Shown: positions 52,991 to 60,556 of the stretch, piece by piece | Position numbering within the stretch: position 1 is the first letter of the stretch | Layout of the letters: every line of letters starts with the position of its first letter | Source: Pseudoflavonifractor phocaeensis | GTDB lineage: Bacteria > Bacillota > Clostridia > Oscillospirales > Oscillospiraceae | DNA: 64,000 nt | NCBI RefSeq assembly: GCF_021531815.1 | Contig: NZ_JADYUM010000003.1 | Span: forward strand, 140,062 to 204,061 | Reading direction: 5' to 3' | Translations under genes and position numbers: made by a program | Notes under the pieces: generated by a model | Database searches by the model: none | Seen by the model: the letters and a program-made list of their open reading frames with translations, nothing else | Told to the model about the DNA's origin: nothing

Positions 52991-54164
52991 AGGGTCTGAC
53001 TCCTTTCTGAAGCTCGTCCCACACCGGGGACATGGCGCGCAGCCGCGCTACCACTTCGGTGACCGCCTGAATGGTCTGGTCGACCTCCTCCCGGGTGGTC
53101 TCCTCGCTGAGCGTAAGCCGCAGGGAACCGTGGGCCACCTCGTGGGGCCGGCCAATGGCCAGCAGTACATGGCTGGGATCCAGAGAGCCGGAGGTACAGG
53201 CGGAACCGGAGGAGGCGGCGATACCCTTGTCATCCAGCAGGAGCAGCAGGGACTCACCCTCGATACCCTCGAAGCAGAAATTCACGTTGCCGGGCAGGCG
53301 GCGCTCACGGTCGCCGTTAAGAGCGCTGTGGGGGATCTTGCTCAGCCCCTCGATCAGGCGGTCCCGGAGGACGATCTCCTTCCTGGCGTTTTCCTCCAAA
53401 TGATCGCAGGCCTCCTTCAGCGCGACGGCCATCCCCGCAATGGCAGGAAGGTTCTCGGTGCCCGCCCGCTTGCTCCGCTCCTGGGCGCCGCCCTCGATGA
53501 GGTTCAGCAGCGGCAGGCCCTTGCGGACATACAGCAGACCTACGCCCCGGGGGCCGTGGAACTTGTGCCCGGACAGGGAGAGCATGTCGATGTTCTGCTT
53601 CACCACGTCGATGGGCAGGTGGCCCGCGGCCTGGACCGCGTCGGTGTGGAAGGGGATCTTCTTCTCCCGGCACAGGGCCCCGATCTCCTGGATTGGCTGG
53701 ACAGACCCGATCTCGTTGTTGGCAAACATGATGGAAACCAGGGCGGTGTCCTCCCGGATGGCGGCCGCTACGTCAGACACCTTCACGACGCCGCTCTCAT
53801 CCACAGGCAGCAGGGTGACGGAGAACCCCTCCTTCTCCAGCCGGGCCAGGGTGTGGAGCACCGCGTGGTGCTCGATGGCGGTGGAGATCAGGTGGGTCTT
53901 GCCCTTCCGCTTGCCCAGCAGGGCGGCGCTGAGAATGGCCTGGTTGTCCGCCTCACTGCCGCCGGAGGTGAAATAGATCTCCCGGGGAGAGGCGCCGATG
54001 CAGGAGGCCACCTCCTCCCGGGCCTTTGCCAGAGCCTCCGCCGCCCGCTGACCGGGGGTATGAAGGCTGGAGGGATTGCCCCAGAACTGTTCCATGCAGT
54101 CCAGCATGGCCTGCTGTGCGGCCGGACTGGTCTTGGTGGTAGCCGCGTTATCCAGATAGATCAT
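52977..54164 (-). CDS. iscS: Cysteine desulfurase
   Basis: The 395-residue PLP enzyme takes sulfur from cysteine. MIYLDNAATTKTSPAA at the start, the PLP Lys in SLSGHKFHGPRG (~203) and the persulfide Cys in SSGSACTSGSLDPSHV (~328) are present. It feeds IscU. AAAGGAAC precedes the ATG. Confidence 0.97.
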   Translation of the reverse strand: MIYLDNAATTKTSPAAQQAMLDCMEQFWGNPSSLHTPGQRAAEALAKAREEVASCIGASPREIYFTSGGSEADNQAILSAALLGKRKGKTHLISTAIEHHAVLHTLARLEKEGFSVTLLPVDESGVVKVSDVAAAIREDTALVSIMFANNEIGSVQPIQEIGALCREKKIPFHTDAVQAAGHLPIDVVKQNIDMLSLSGHKFHGPRGVGLLYVRKGLPLLNLIEGGAQERSKRAGTENLPAIAGMAVALKEACDHLEENARKEIVLRDRLIEGLSKIPHSALNGDRERRLPGNVNFCFEGIEGESLLLLLDDKGIAASSGSACTSGSLDPSHVLLAIGRPHEVAHGSLRLTLSEETTREEVDQTIQAVTEVVARLRAMSPVWDELQKGVRPYVIQ

Positions 54165-54201
54165 AGGGAAGTTCCTTTCTTGTTATAGCGATAAAGTGCA
54201 G

Positions 54202-54253
54202 GGCAATGGCCGGAACACCCGTTTCCCGGCGGTGGGCGCCCCGGCCATTGTCC
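54202..54253 (-). terminator. Long hairpin between metY and iscS
   Basis: A 12-bp arm (GGCAATGGCCGG, 54202-54213) pairs with 54241-54253 around a GC-rich loop. It lies 20 bp after the metY stop and 38 bp before the iscS ATG. There is no T-run; it could be a terminator, a processing site or an iscS leader structure. Confidence 0.45.
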
Positions 54254-54270
54254 AAGAGGGGGAGAGCGTA

Positions 54271-55554
54271 TTACACCTGGTCAAACGCCTGGGCCAGGTC
54301 TTCCAAAATGTCATCGATATGCTCGGTACCGATGGACAGGCGGATGGTGCTGGGATGGATACCCTGGTCCTCCAACTCCTCGGGGGACAACTGGGAGTGG
54401 GTAGTGGTAGCGGGATGGATCACCAGGGACTTGACGTCGGCCACGTTGGCCAACAGGGAGAAGATCTTCAGGCTGTCGATAAACTTGTGGGCCTCCTCCT
54501 GGCCGCCCTTGATGTCGAAGGTGAAAATGGAGCCGCCGCCGTTGGGGAAATACTTCTCGTACAGGGCGTGATCGGGGTGGTTGGGAAGGCTGGGGTGGTT
54601 GACATGGGCCACCTTGGGGTGGTTGACCAAGAACTCCACCACCTTCTTGGTATTTTCCGCGTGGCGGTCCAGCCGCAGGGACAGGGTCTCCACACCCTGG
54701 AGGAGCAGGAAGGCGTTGAAGGGAGAGATGGTGGCGCCGGTATCACGCAGAAGGATCGCGCGGATGTAGGTGACAAAGGCCGCGGGACCGGCGGCATCCA
54801 CGAAGGACACGCCGTGGTAGCTGGGGTTGGGGGCGACGATGGGGGCGTACTTGCCGCTGGCCTTCCAGTCGAACTTGCCGCTGTCCACGATGACGCCGCC
54901 CAGGGTGGTGCCGTGACCGCCGATGAACTTGGTGGCGGAGTGGACCACGATATCGGCCCCGTGCTCAATGGGCCGGATCCAATAGGGGGTGCCGAAGGTG
55001 TTGTCGATGACCAAGGGCAGGCCGTGCTTATGGGCGATGGCCGCGATGGCGTCGATGTCGGGGATATCGCTGTTGGGATTGCCCAGGGTCTCCAGATAGA
55101 CCGCCTTGGTGTTGGGCTGAATGGCGCCCTCCACCGCCGCCAGGTCATGGGCGTCCACAAAAGTGGTGGAAACGCCGAACTGGGGCAGCGTATGAGCCAA
55201 CAGGTTGTAGCTGCCGCCGTAGATGGTCTTCTGAGCCACGATATGGTCCCCGGCCTGGGCCAGGGCCTGGATGGTGTAGGTGATGGCCGCCGCGCCGGAG
55301 GCCGTGGCCAGAGCGGCCACGCCGCCCTCCAGAGCCGCGATGCGCTTCTCCAGCACGTCCTGGGTGGAATTGGTCAGACGGCCGTAAATATTGCCGGCGT
55401 CGGCAAGGCCAAACCGGGCCGCCGCGTGGGCGGAGTTGCGGAACACATAAGAGGTGGTCTGATAAATGGGCACCGCCCGGGAATCGGTAGCGGGATCGGG
55501 CTGCTCCTGACCGACGTGGAGCTGAAGGGTCTCGAATCTATATTGGTTAGACAT
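54271..55554 (-). CDS. metY: O-acetylhomoserine sulfhydrylase
   Basis: The 427-residue PLP enzyme of the Cys/Met metabolism family makes homocysteine from O-acetylhomoserine and sulfide. VPIYQTTSYVFRN, YGRLTNSTQDVLEKRIAALEGG, the PLP Lys in VHSATKFIGGHGTTLGG (~208) and SRLSxGxE-like STIRLSIGTEHIDDIL agree with the family. AAAGGAG precedes the ATG. It follows a cysteine-containing leader ORF. Confidence 0.95.
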   Translation of the reverse strand: MSNQYRFETLQLHVGQEQPDPATDSRAVPIYQTTSYVFRNSAHAAARFGLADAGNIYGRLTNSTQDVLEKRIAALEGGVAALATASGAAAITYTIQALAQAGDHIVAQKTIYGGSYNLLAHTLPQFGVSTTFVDAHDLAAVEGAIQPNTKAVYLETLGNPNSDIPDIDAIAAIAHKHGLPLVIDNTFGTPYWIRPIEHGADIVVHSATKFIGGHGTTLGGVIVDSGKFDWKASGKYAPIVAPNPSYHGVSFVDAAGPAAFVTYIRAILLRDTGATISPFNAFLLLQGVETLSLRLDRHAENTKKVVEFLVNHPKVAHVNHPSLPNHPDHALYEKYFPNGGGSIFTFDIKGGQEEAHKFIDSLKIFSLLANVADVKSLVIHPATTTHSQLSPEELEDQGIHPSTIRLSIGTEHIDDILEDLAQAFDQV

Positions 55555-55596
55555 GACAAAATCTCCTTTTATTATTATGTTGATGTTGGGGCTTCT

Positions 55597-55674
55597 TTAT
55601 CCGCGGCAGCATCCTGCGCACATTCGCCCGAACCGGAAATTTTGCCGAAGCAACCGTTGAAACAATTTGTCCAT
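55597..55674 (-). CDS. 25-aa leader peptide upstream of metY, cysteine-containing
   Basis: The ORF reads MDKLFQRLLRQ, then NFRFGRMCAGCCRG and stop. It has an excellent ribosome binding site (AGGAGG, 55685-55680, five bases from the ATG) and lies about 35 nt after the predicted transcription start, entirely within the metY 5' leader. Three of its last seven residues are Cys. Cysteine-limited ribosomes would stall just before the stop, 42 nt ahead of metY, which suggests a sulfur-responsive attenuator. No clear terminator stem was found between the two, so the mechanism may be translational or Rho-linked. Confidence 0.6.
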   Translation of the reverse strand: MDKLFQRLLRQNFRFGRMCAGCCRG

Positions 55675-55715
55675 GGCCGCCTCCTAAATACATATCATTC
55701 TTGTGGGTTGATTGG

Positions 55716-55744
55716 ATATTACTACTCTTTCCCTGTTTTGTCAA
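55716..55744 (-). promoter_or_regulatory. Promoter of leader ORF-metY
   Basis: A consensus TTGACA (55744-55739), a 17-nt spacer and TAATAT (55721-55716) on the minus strand; predicted start near 55709. Confidence 0.75.
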
Positions 55745-55852
55745 TAGGTTTTTTCAAAATACTCCTCCCTTTTTCCTTCCCGGGCTCCGCCCCTCTCCAG
55801 ATTCCTTGTCCGGCTGTCCCTCCGGACCGCCCCAGACTTTCTCCCCATTCCC

Positions 55853-55881
55853 TTGCAATACGGGAAAAAAAAGCCTATAAT
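55853..55881 (+). promoter_or_regulatory. Promoter of the gtr operon
   Basis: TTGCAA (55853-55858), a 17-nt spacer and a perfect TATAAT (55876-55881); predicted start near 55888. Confidence 0.75.
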
Positions 55882-55891
55882 AATGTCTACT

Positions 55892-55916
55892 GAATCAACC
55901 GCGCTGTAGTTGATTC
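55892..55916 (+). promoter_or_regulatory. Palindrome at the start of the gtr mRNA
   Basis: GAATCAAC (55892-55899) and GTTGATTC (55909-55916) pair around nine bases at the very 5' end of the transcript; it could be an operator or a 5' stabilising stem. The 15 bases ending in ACTGAATCAA just here also occur in repeat copy A (opposite strand). Confidence 0.4.
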
Positions 55917-55972
55917 GTGCGGCGGCTGCCGCTCATCTTCGTGGTATCTCCGCGCACATGAGGAGGAACATT

Positions 55973-57574
55973 ATGACCATCGACCAACAGGGCCGCAAAT
56001 GGTGGGACCGGGCGGCGGCGGCTCCGAAAGCCGCCTTCCTCTCCTGCGTCATCACCGGCTATCTGGTCCACCTATATGCCTTTACCAACCTTATTCCAAA
56101 CTGCGACGGTCTGAGCCGGGTATTTGACACCCAGCAGATGACGGTCTCCGGCCGGTGGTTCCTCCACTACGCCTCCGCTCTGAACAGCTTCACCCAGATG
56201 CCGGCGGCCATCGGCCTGCTGTCCCTGCTGTTTCTGGGGCTGGCCGCCGCCTTTGCCGTGGACCTGCTGAAGCTCCGCAGCAAGCTCCTGGCCGGACTGG
56301 CGGGAGCGGTCATGGCAGCGTTCCCCTGTATGGGCTACACCTTCCTTTATATGTTCACCGCCTCGGCCTACTGTCTGGCCATTTTCCTGGCGGTGCTGTC
56401 CGTCTGGCTGGCCAAGCGCTGTAAAGTGGGATGGCTTTGCGGCGTGCTCGCTCTGGCCCTGGCCATGGGCACCTATCAGGCCTATGTGACGGTGGCCATT
56501 TCCCTGTCCCTGCTGGTGGTGCTGCGGGAGTGTCTGGACCCGGAGTCCGGCTTTCAAGGGACCCTGGCCCTTGGCCTGCGGCTGGTGGCTTATCTAGCTG
56601 CCGGCGCCATTCTCTATTATGGGATTCTGTTGGTTTTTTTGAAGGTAAAGGACCTGAAGCTACTGTCCTACCTGGGCATGGACGCAGCCAGTTCCGGATA
56701 TCCCTTCGGCAAGCTGCCCCATCTGCTCCTGTCCACCTATAAGCAGGTGGTGGCCTTCTTCTTCGTGGCCGGTTCCTCGGACGGCTTCACCAGCCGGTGG
56801 ATGGTGGTCCTGGACCTGGCAGCTCTGGTCCTGGGGCTGTGCTTCTTCCTGGCCCGGCTGTCCGGCAAAGGCCTCTGGAAAGAGGTCTGGCGTCCTCTGG
56901 GCGCCCTGGCCATGGCGGCGCTGCTCCCCCTTGGGATCAATTTTATGCAGGTGCTGTCCCCCTACTCCGTCCCCACTCCCCTGATGAAATACGCCTTTGT
57001 CACTGTCTATCTGGCGGTACTTCTGGTGGCTGACCTAGCCGACGGGCTGCCCAACACTTCCACCCAGCGCGGAACTGCGCTCTCCGTGGCCGTTGTATGG
57101 GCCGCCGTTCTGCTGCTGTTCTGCCTGAACACAAACAACCTGCTGTACACCGCCTCCGCCCAGGCCCACCGGGCCTCTGAGAGTTACGCCACCCGGCTGC
57201 TCTCCCGGATCGAGGACTGTCCGGGTTACGAGCCCGGCATGGAGATCGCGCTGGTGGGGGCCGTTCCCGCCGACCAGATCAAGAGCCAGATCCCCAGTTA
57301 TGCCCAGGTGGACCACTACAGCGTACCCTTAAATTCGGTAATCTCCCTGAACAAGCACCTCTACTACTATCTAAACGACTGGCTCAACTTCCCTGTGGAG
57401 GAGCTGGACGAGGAGACCATGCTGGCGATCTCCGACTCCCAGGAGTTCCAGGACATGACCCTCTACCCCGCCCAGGGCAGCGTGCAGGTACTGGATGGCC
57501 GGGTAGTGGTCAAGCTCCAGGAGCGGTACACCCCCAAGTCGGATTTTGAGAAAGCCTACGAGAACAGGAGATGA
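55973..57574 (+). CDS. GtrII-type glucosyltransferase, multi-pass membrane protein
   Basis: The 533-residue protein has about ten to eleven transmembrane helices and a C-terminal extracytoplasmic domain of about 130 residues. NLIPNCDGLSRVF followed by SGRWFLHY in the first external loop matches the glucosyltransferase domain family GtrII, which uses an undecaprenyl-linked glucose donor to decorate surface polymers. AGGAGG at 55961-55966 sets ATG 55973. Followed at 3 bp by a GtrB homologue and then GtrA, completing the expected three-part system. Confidence 0.88.
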   Translation: MTIDQQGRKWWDRAAAAPKAAFLSCVITGYLVHLYAFTNLIPNCDGLSRVFDTQQMTVSGRWFLHYASALNSFTQMPAAIGLLSLLFLGLAAAFAVDLLKLRSKLLAGLAGAVMAAFPCMGYTFLYMFTASAYCLAIFLAVLSVWLAKRCKVGWLCGVLALALAMGTYQAYVTVAISLSLLVVLRECLDPESGFQGTLALGLRLVAYLAAGAILYYGILLVFLKVKDLKLLSYLGMDAASSGYPFGKLPHLLLSTYKQVVAFFFVAGSSDGFTSRWMVVLDLAALVLGLCFFLARLSGKGLWKEVWRPLGALAMAALLPLGINFMQVLSPYSVPTPLMKYAFVTVYLAVLLVADLADGLPNTSTQRGTALSVAVVWAAVLLLFCLNTNNLLYTASAQAHRASESYATRLLSRIEDCPGYEPGMEIALVGAVPADQIKSQIPSYAQVDHYSVPLNSVISLNKHLYYYLNDWLNFPVEELDEETMLAISDSQEFQDMTLYPAQGSVQVLDGRVVVKLQERYTPKSDFEKAYENRR

Positions 57575-57577
57575 CCT

Positions 57578-58549
57578 ATGGAAGAAACACTGAAATCGGG
57601 CCTGTTGTCGGTGATCCTGCCTTCCTTCAACGAGGAGGCCTCCGTCCCCCGGGCGGCGGACACCGTCACCGCCATCCTGGCGGCGGCAGGGATCAAGCAT
57701 GAGGTCATCTTCGTGGATGACGGTTCCCGGGATGGTACCTGGGCAGCCATCCAGGCCCAGACAGACCGCTTCCCCCAGGTACGGGGAGTACGGTTTTCCC
57801 GGAACTTCGGCAAGGAAGCGGCTATTTTCGCCGGACTGGCACAGGCCAAGGGCGACTGCGCCGTGGTCATGGACTGCGACCTCCAGCACCCCCCGGAAAA
57901 AGTGGTGGAAATGTACCGCCTGTGGCAAAAGGGGTTTCAGGTGGTAGAGGGCGTCAAAGCCGACCGTGGCAAGGAAAACCCCTTGCACACCTTTGCTGCC
58001 AAAAGCTTTTATTCCATGATCAGCCGGGCCACCGGCATTGACATGTCACGGGCCTCCGACTTTAAGCTCCTGGACCGCCGGGCCGTAGACACCTTGCTGG
58101 CCATGCGGGAGAAAAACGCCTTCTTCCGGGCCCTGTCCTCCTGGATCGGGTTTTCCACTGCCCAGGTGGAGTTTGAGGTCCAGCCCCGGCTGGAGGGGGA
58201 GTCAAAATGGTCCATCCGCAGCCTGGTGCGCTACGCCGTGACCAACATCGCTTCCTTCTCCACCGCGCCCCTCCAGCTGGTCACTCTGCTGGGTGTGGTG
58301 GTCTTTGTGTGCTCTGTGGTCCTGGGACTCCATTCCCTGTGGCAGAAGCTCACGGGACATGCTCTGGAGGGCTTCACCACTGTCATTCTGCTCCAGCTGA
58401 TCATCGGCAGCATCCTGATGATCTGCCTGGGCATCATCGGCTACTACATCTCCAAGATCTACGAGGAGATCAAAGACCGGCCCCGGTACATCGTGGCCGA
58501 CCACTGTGAGGGAACGAAACCGGATGGACAAACTGAAAAAGATATTTGA
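57578..58549 (+). CDS. gtrB: GtrB-type bactoprenol glucosyltransferase (GT2)
   Basis: The 323-residue protein has a cytoplasmic GT2 domain: SVILPSFNEEASVP, VDDGSRDGTW, MDCDLQHPPEKV with the metal-binding DxD-type residues, and GESKWSIRSL. Two C-terminal transmembrane helices (~230-255 and ~270-295) follow. It transfers glucose (or a similar sugar) from a nucleotide donor to undecaprenyl phosphate on the inner face. Its end overlaps gtrA. Confidence 0.93.
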   Translation: MEETLKSGLLSVILPSFNEEASVPRAADTVTAILAAAGIKHEVIFVDDGSRDGTWAAIQAQTDRFPQVRGVRFSRNFGKEAAIFAGLAQAKGDCAVVMDCDLQHPPEKVVEMYRLWQKGFQVVEGVKADRGKENPLHTFAAKSFYSMISRATGIDMSRASDFKLLDRRAVDTLLAMREKNAFFRALSSWIGFSTAQVEFEVQPRLEGESKWSIRSLVRYAVTNIASFSTAPLQLVTLLGVVVFVCSVVLGLHSLWQKLTGHALEGFTTVILLQLIIGSILMICLGIIGYYISKIYEEIKDRPRYIVADHCEGTKPDGQTEKDI

Positions 58550-58964
58550 TCCCACCTTTTTCCGCTTTATTCTGGTGGGTGTTATCAACACCCTGGTGGG
58601 CTATGGGGTCATGTTCGGGCTTTACAACCTGGCCGGCCTGCACCGCCTGGGAGACACGGGCTATTGGATCTCCTCCGCCGCCAACTACGTGGTGGGCAGC
58701 ATTGTCAGCTTCTTTCTCAACAAGCATTTTACCTTCCGCAACCGGGAAAAAGGGGCCGGCGTGGTCCTCCGGTTCGTGGTCAATATCTCAGTGTGCTACC
58801 TGCTGGCCTACGGCCTGGCCAAGCCGGCGGCGGCCTGGCTGCTGGGTGGCATGGGGCTGAGCCAGCAGCTCCAGGGCAACCTGACCATGCTGGCCGGCTC
58901 CGGCCTGTTCGTAGTCCTCAACTACTTCGGCCAGCGGTTTTTCGCCTTCAAATCTTCCAATTAA
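58524..58964 (+). CDS. gtrA: GtrA-type flippase-like membrane protein
   Basis: The 146-residue protein has four transmembrane helices and GtrA-family blocks FFRFILVGVINTLVGYGVMF, NYVVGSIVSFFLNKHFTF and NYFGQRFFAFK. It is thought to flip undecaprenyl-phosphate-sugar. ATG 58524 with GAGGGAA upstream is preferred; the start lies inside the gtrB frame (26-bp overlap). Confidence 0.92.
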   Translation: MDKLKKIFDPTFFRFILVGVINTLVGYGVMFGLYNLAGLHRLGDTGYWISSAANYVVGSIVSFFLNKHFTFRNREKGAGVVLRFVVNISVCYLLAYGLAKPAAAWLLGGMGLSQQLQGNLTMLAGSGLFVVLNYFGQRFFAFKSSN

Positions 58965-58995
58965 AAAGAGGTGTGCCAGCCGGCACACCTCTTTT
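58964..58995. terminator. Bidirectional terminator after gtrA
   Basis: A perfect 14-bp stem (58964-58977 with 58982-58995), A- and T-tracts on both sides, between convergent genes. Confidence 0.9.
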
Positions 58996-58997
58996 CT

Positions 58998-59729
58998 TTA
59001 TTGACACCCGGAACACCGGGAACAGTCCCCGCCGCAGGCTGCCGCCACAGCGGCGATCTGCTCCTGCCGCTTCCGCCGCTTTCCGGCCCACAGGTCGGCG
59101 GCAATGAGGATGGCGCACCACACCAGCAGCAGAGCCAGGATCAGGATGGCGCAGTTGCGGAAAAATTCCTCGGGGAGGATCAGGATCACCGGGTCGGTCT
59201 GCCAGTCAAAGATCCAGTTATCCTTGCCCGGGAAGAACAGGGCGTGGAACAGCACGAAGGAACGGTCGAAGTCCAGCGCCGCCAGACCGCCCACCGTCAG
59301 GAAGGACACCCCCAGGCCGGCCGCCGCCCAGAAGCCGGGGCCCCGGCCCCGGAAACAATAGGGGCGGGTCTTGCTTTTTCGGCAGTAGGCAAAGAGCAGG
59401 ACCAGGGCGGCCAGGGATAAAACCAGCACCCACAGGTCCAGCAAAAACAACTTCCGCACGTCGGCAAAGTGGTCCGCTCCCGACTGGGAGAACCACAGCA
59501 CTCCGGCGGCAAAATCAGGCCGCAGTCCCAGGCAGAAATCCATCACCTGTCCGAAGGCCTCTTTGATCTGTTCCACCGACAAACCGGTGTACTCCGCCAG
59601 GCCCAAAGGACCGATGTGGGCATAGTAAAAGGACCGGCACAGCAGCGGAACGGCAATGGAGCCTGACAGCACCAGCAGGGCGGTGAGGAAAGACAACAGC
59701 AGGGAAAGGGATTTACTGGTTTTCATCAT
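58998..59729 (-). CDS. TIGR01906 family integral membrane protein (DUF1461)
   Basis: The 243-residue protein has an N-terminal helix, an external loop with GLAEYTGLSVEQIKEAFGQVM, and three further helices, matching the DUF1461 pattern including FPGKDNWIFDWQTDPVILILPEEFF. Function unknown. The C-terminus is unusual: basic KRRKRQEQ then CGGDCSRCSGCQ with four cysteines, a possible metal site on the cytoplasmic side. GAGG precedes ATG 59729; it overlaps the end of the upstream gene by 17 bp. Confidence 0.85.
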   Translation of the reverse strand: MMKTSKSLSLLLSFLTALLVLSGSIAVPLLCRSFYYAHIGPLGLAEYTGLSVEQIKEAFGQVMDFCLGLRPDFAAGVLWFSQSGADHFADVRKLFLLDLWVLVLSLAALVLLFAYCRKSKTRPYCFRGRGPGFWAAAGLGVSFLTVGGLAALDFDRSFVLFHALFFPGKDNWIFDWQTDPVILILPEEFFRNCAILILALLLVWCAILIAADLWAGKRRKRQEQIAAVAAACGGDCSRCSGCQ

Positions 59730-60387
59730 CAAGACCTCGCAAAACAGGATCGGGCAGACCGGACAGGGCAATCAGCACCTGGGCGGGCAGATAGAACAGC
59801 CACATTCCCACCCGCGCAAAGGAGTATACAGCACTGGGGACCAGTCCAGGCTCATTGAAGGCGCCTACGCAAAGATCACAGCACAAAAAAAGGGCGAGCC
59901 CCAGGGAGAACAGGCGCAGACGCAGGCCCCGGAGGGACAGGCTCTGGATCACATTCACAAGAAAGTTGTTAAAGTAAAAGGCTGTCACCCCATTCAGCAG
60001 AGACAGCATGCCCAGCCGTCTCAAAACCCACAAGGCCACGGCAAAGAGTCCCAGCCGCAGAGGCCACAGGGCATGTCCTCCGTTTTCCCGCAAAATGCGG
60101 GCCAGGTACAGCCCCTGGACGACACAAAACAGCAGCACTCCCGCCAGATACCGAGCGTCGAGCAGCAAAAGGAAGGTATCCGCTCCCAGAGTGAAGGCCA
60201 GCGCGGCGGTCACCAGCCGCTCTCCGCCCCGAACACTTCCGTACAGGGAAAAGAAAAAGCACAGGGCGATGGCGGCGTATTTGACCGGAGCGCTTCCCGC
60301 TCCGCCGCAAAACAGGTCCAGCCAGAGGAAAAGCAGGTAAACGGCCAGTTCAGCCAGCAGAAACCATCCCACAAGCCGGCGGCGCAT
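59713..60387 (-). CDS. Multi-pass membrane protein, weakly YhhN-like
   Basis: The 224-residue protein has about seven hydrophobic helices. TLGADTFLLLLDARYLAGVLLFC and LFLCCDLCVGAFN recall the aspartate-bearing helices of YhhN/TMEM86 lysoplasmalogenase-like proteins, but the match is by eye only and I would call it unknown. GGGAGGGG precedes the ATG. Cotranscribed with the DUF1461 gene (overlap). Confidence 0.7.
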   Translation of the reverse strand: MRRRLVGWFLLAELAVYLLFLWLDLFCGGAGSAPVKYAAIALCFFFSLYGSVRGGERLVTAALAFTLGADTFLLLLDARYLAGVLLFCVVQGLYLARILRENGGHALWPLRLGLFAVALWVLRRLGMLSLLNGVTAFYFNNFLVNVIQSLSLRGLRLRLFSLGLALFLCCDLCVGAFNEPGLVPSAVYSFARVGMWLFYLPAQVLIALSGLPDPVLRGLDDENQ

Positions 60388-60423
60388 GGCCCCTCCCCCC
60401 TTTCTCCGGCAGACATTACCTTT

Positions 60424-60453
60424 ACTATATCACAGAAAGACCGGACAATGCAA
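60424..60453 (-). promoter_or_regulatory. Promoter of the two-gene membrane protein operon
   Basis: TTGCAT (60453-60448), an 18-nt spacer and TATAGT (60429-60424) on the minus strand. Confidence 0.5.
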
Positions 60454-60499
60454 GGCAGGCCGGTATTTCTCCCCCACCATTTGCCCGTCCCGGCAACAG

Positions 60500-60532
60500 A
60501 AAAGAGGACCCGGAAATTCCGGGTCCTCTTTT
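60500..60532 (-). terminator. Terminator of cstA
   Basis: A perfect 15-bp stem (60500-60514 with 60518-60532) 25 bp after the cstA stop, with TTTT on each strand. Confidence 0.85.
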
Positions 60533-60556
60533 GCGCAGCTTTTGAAGAAAATCGTC

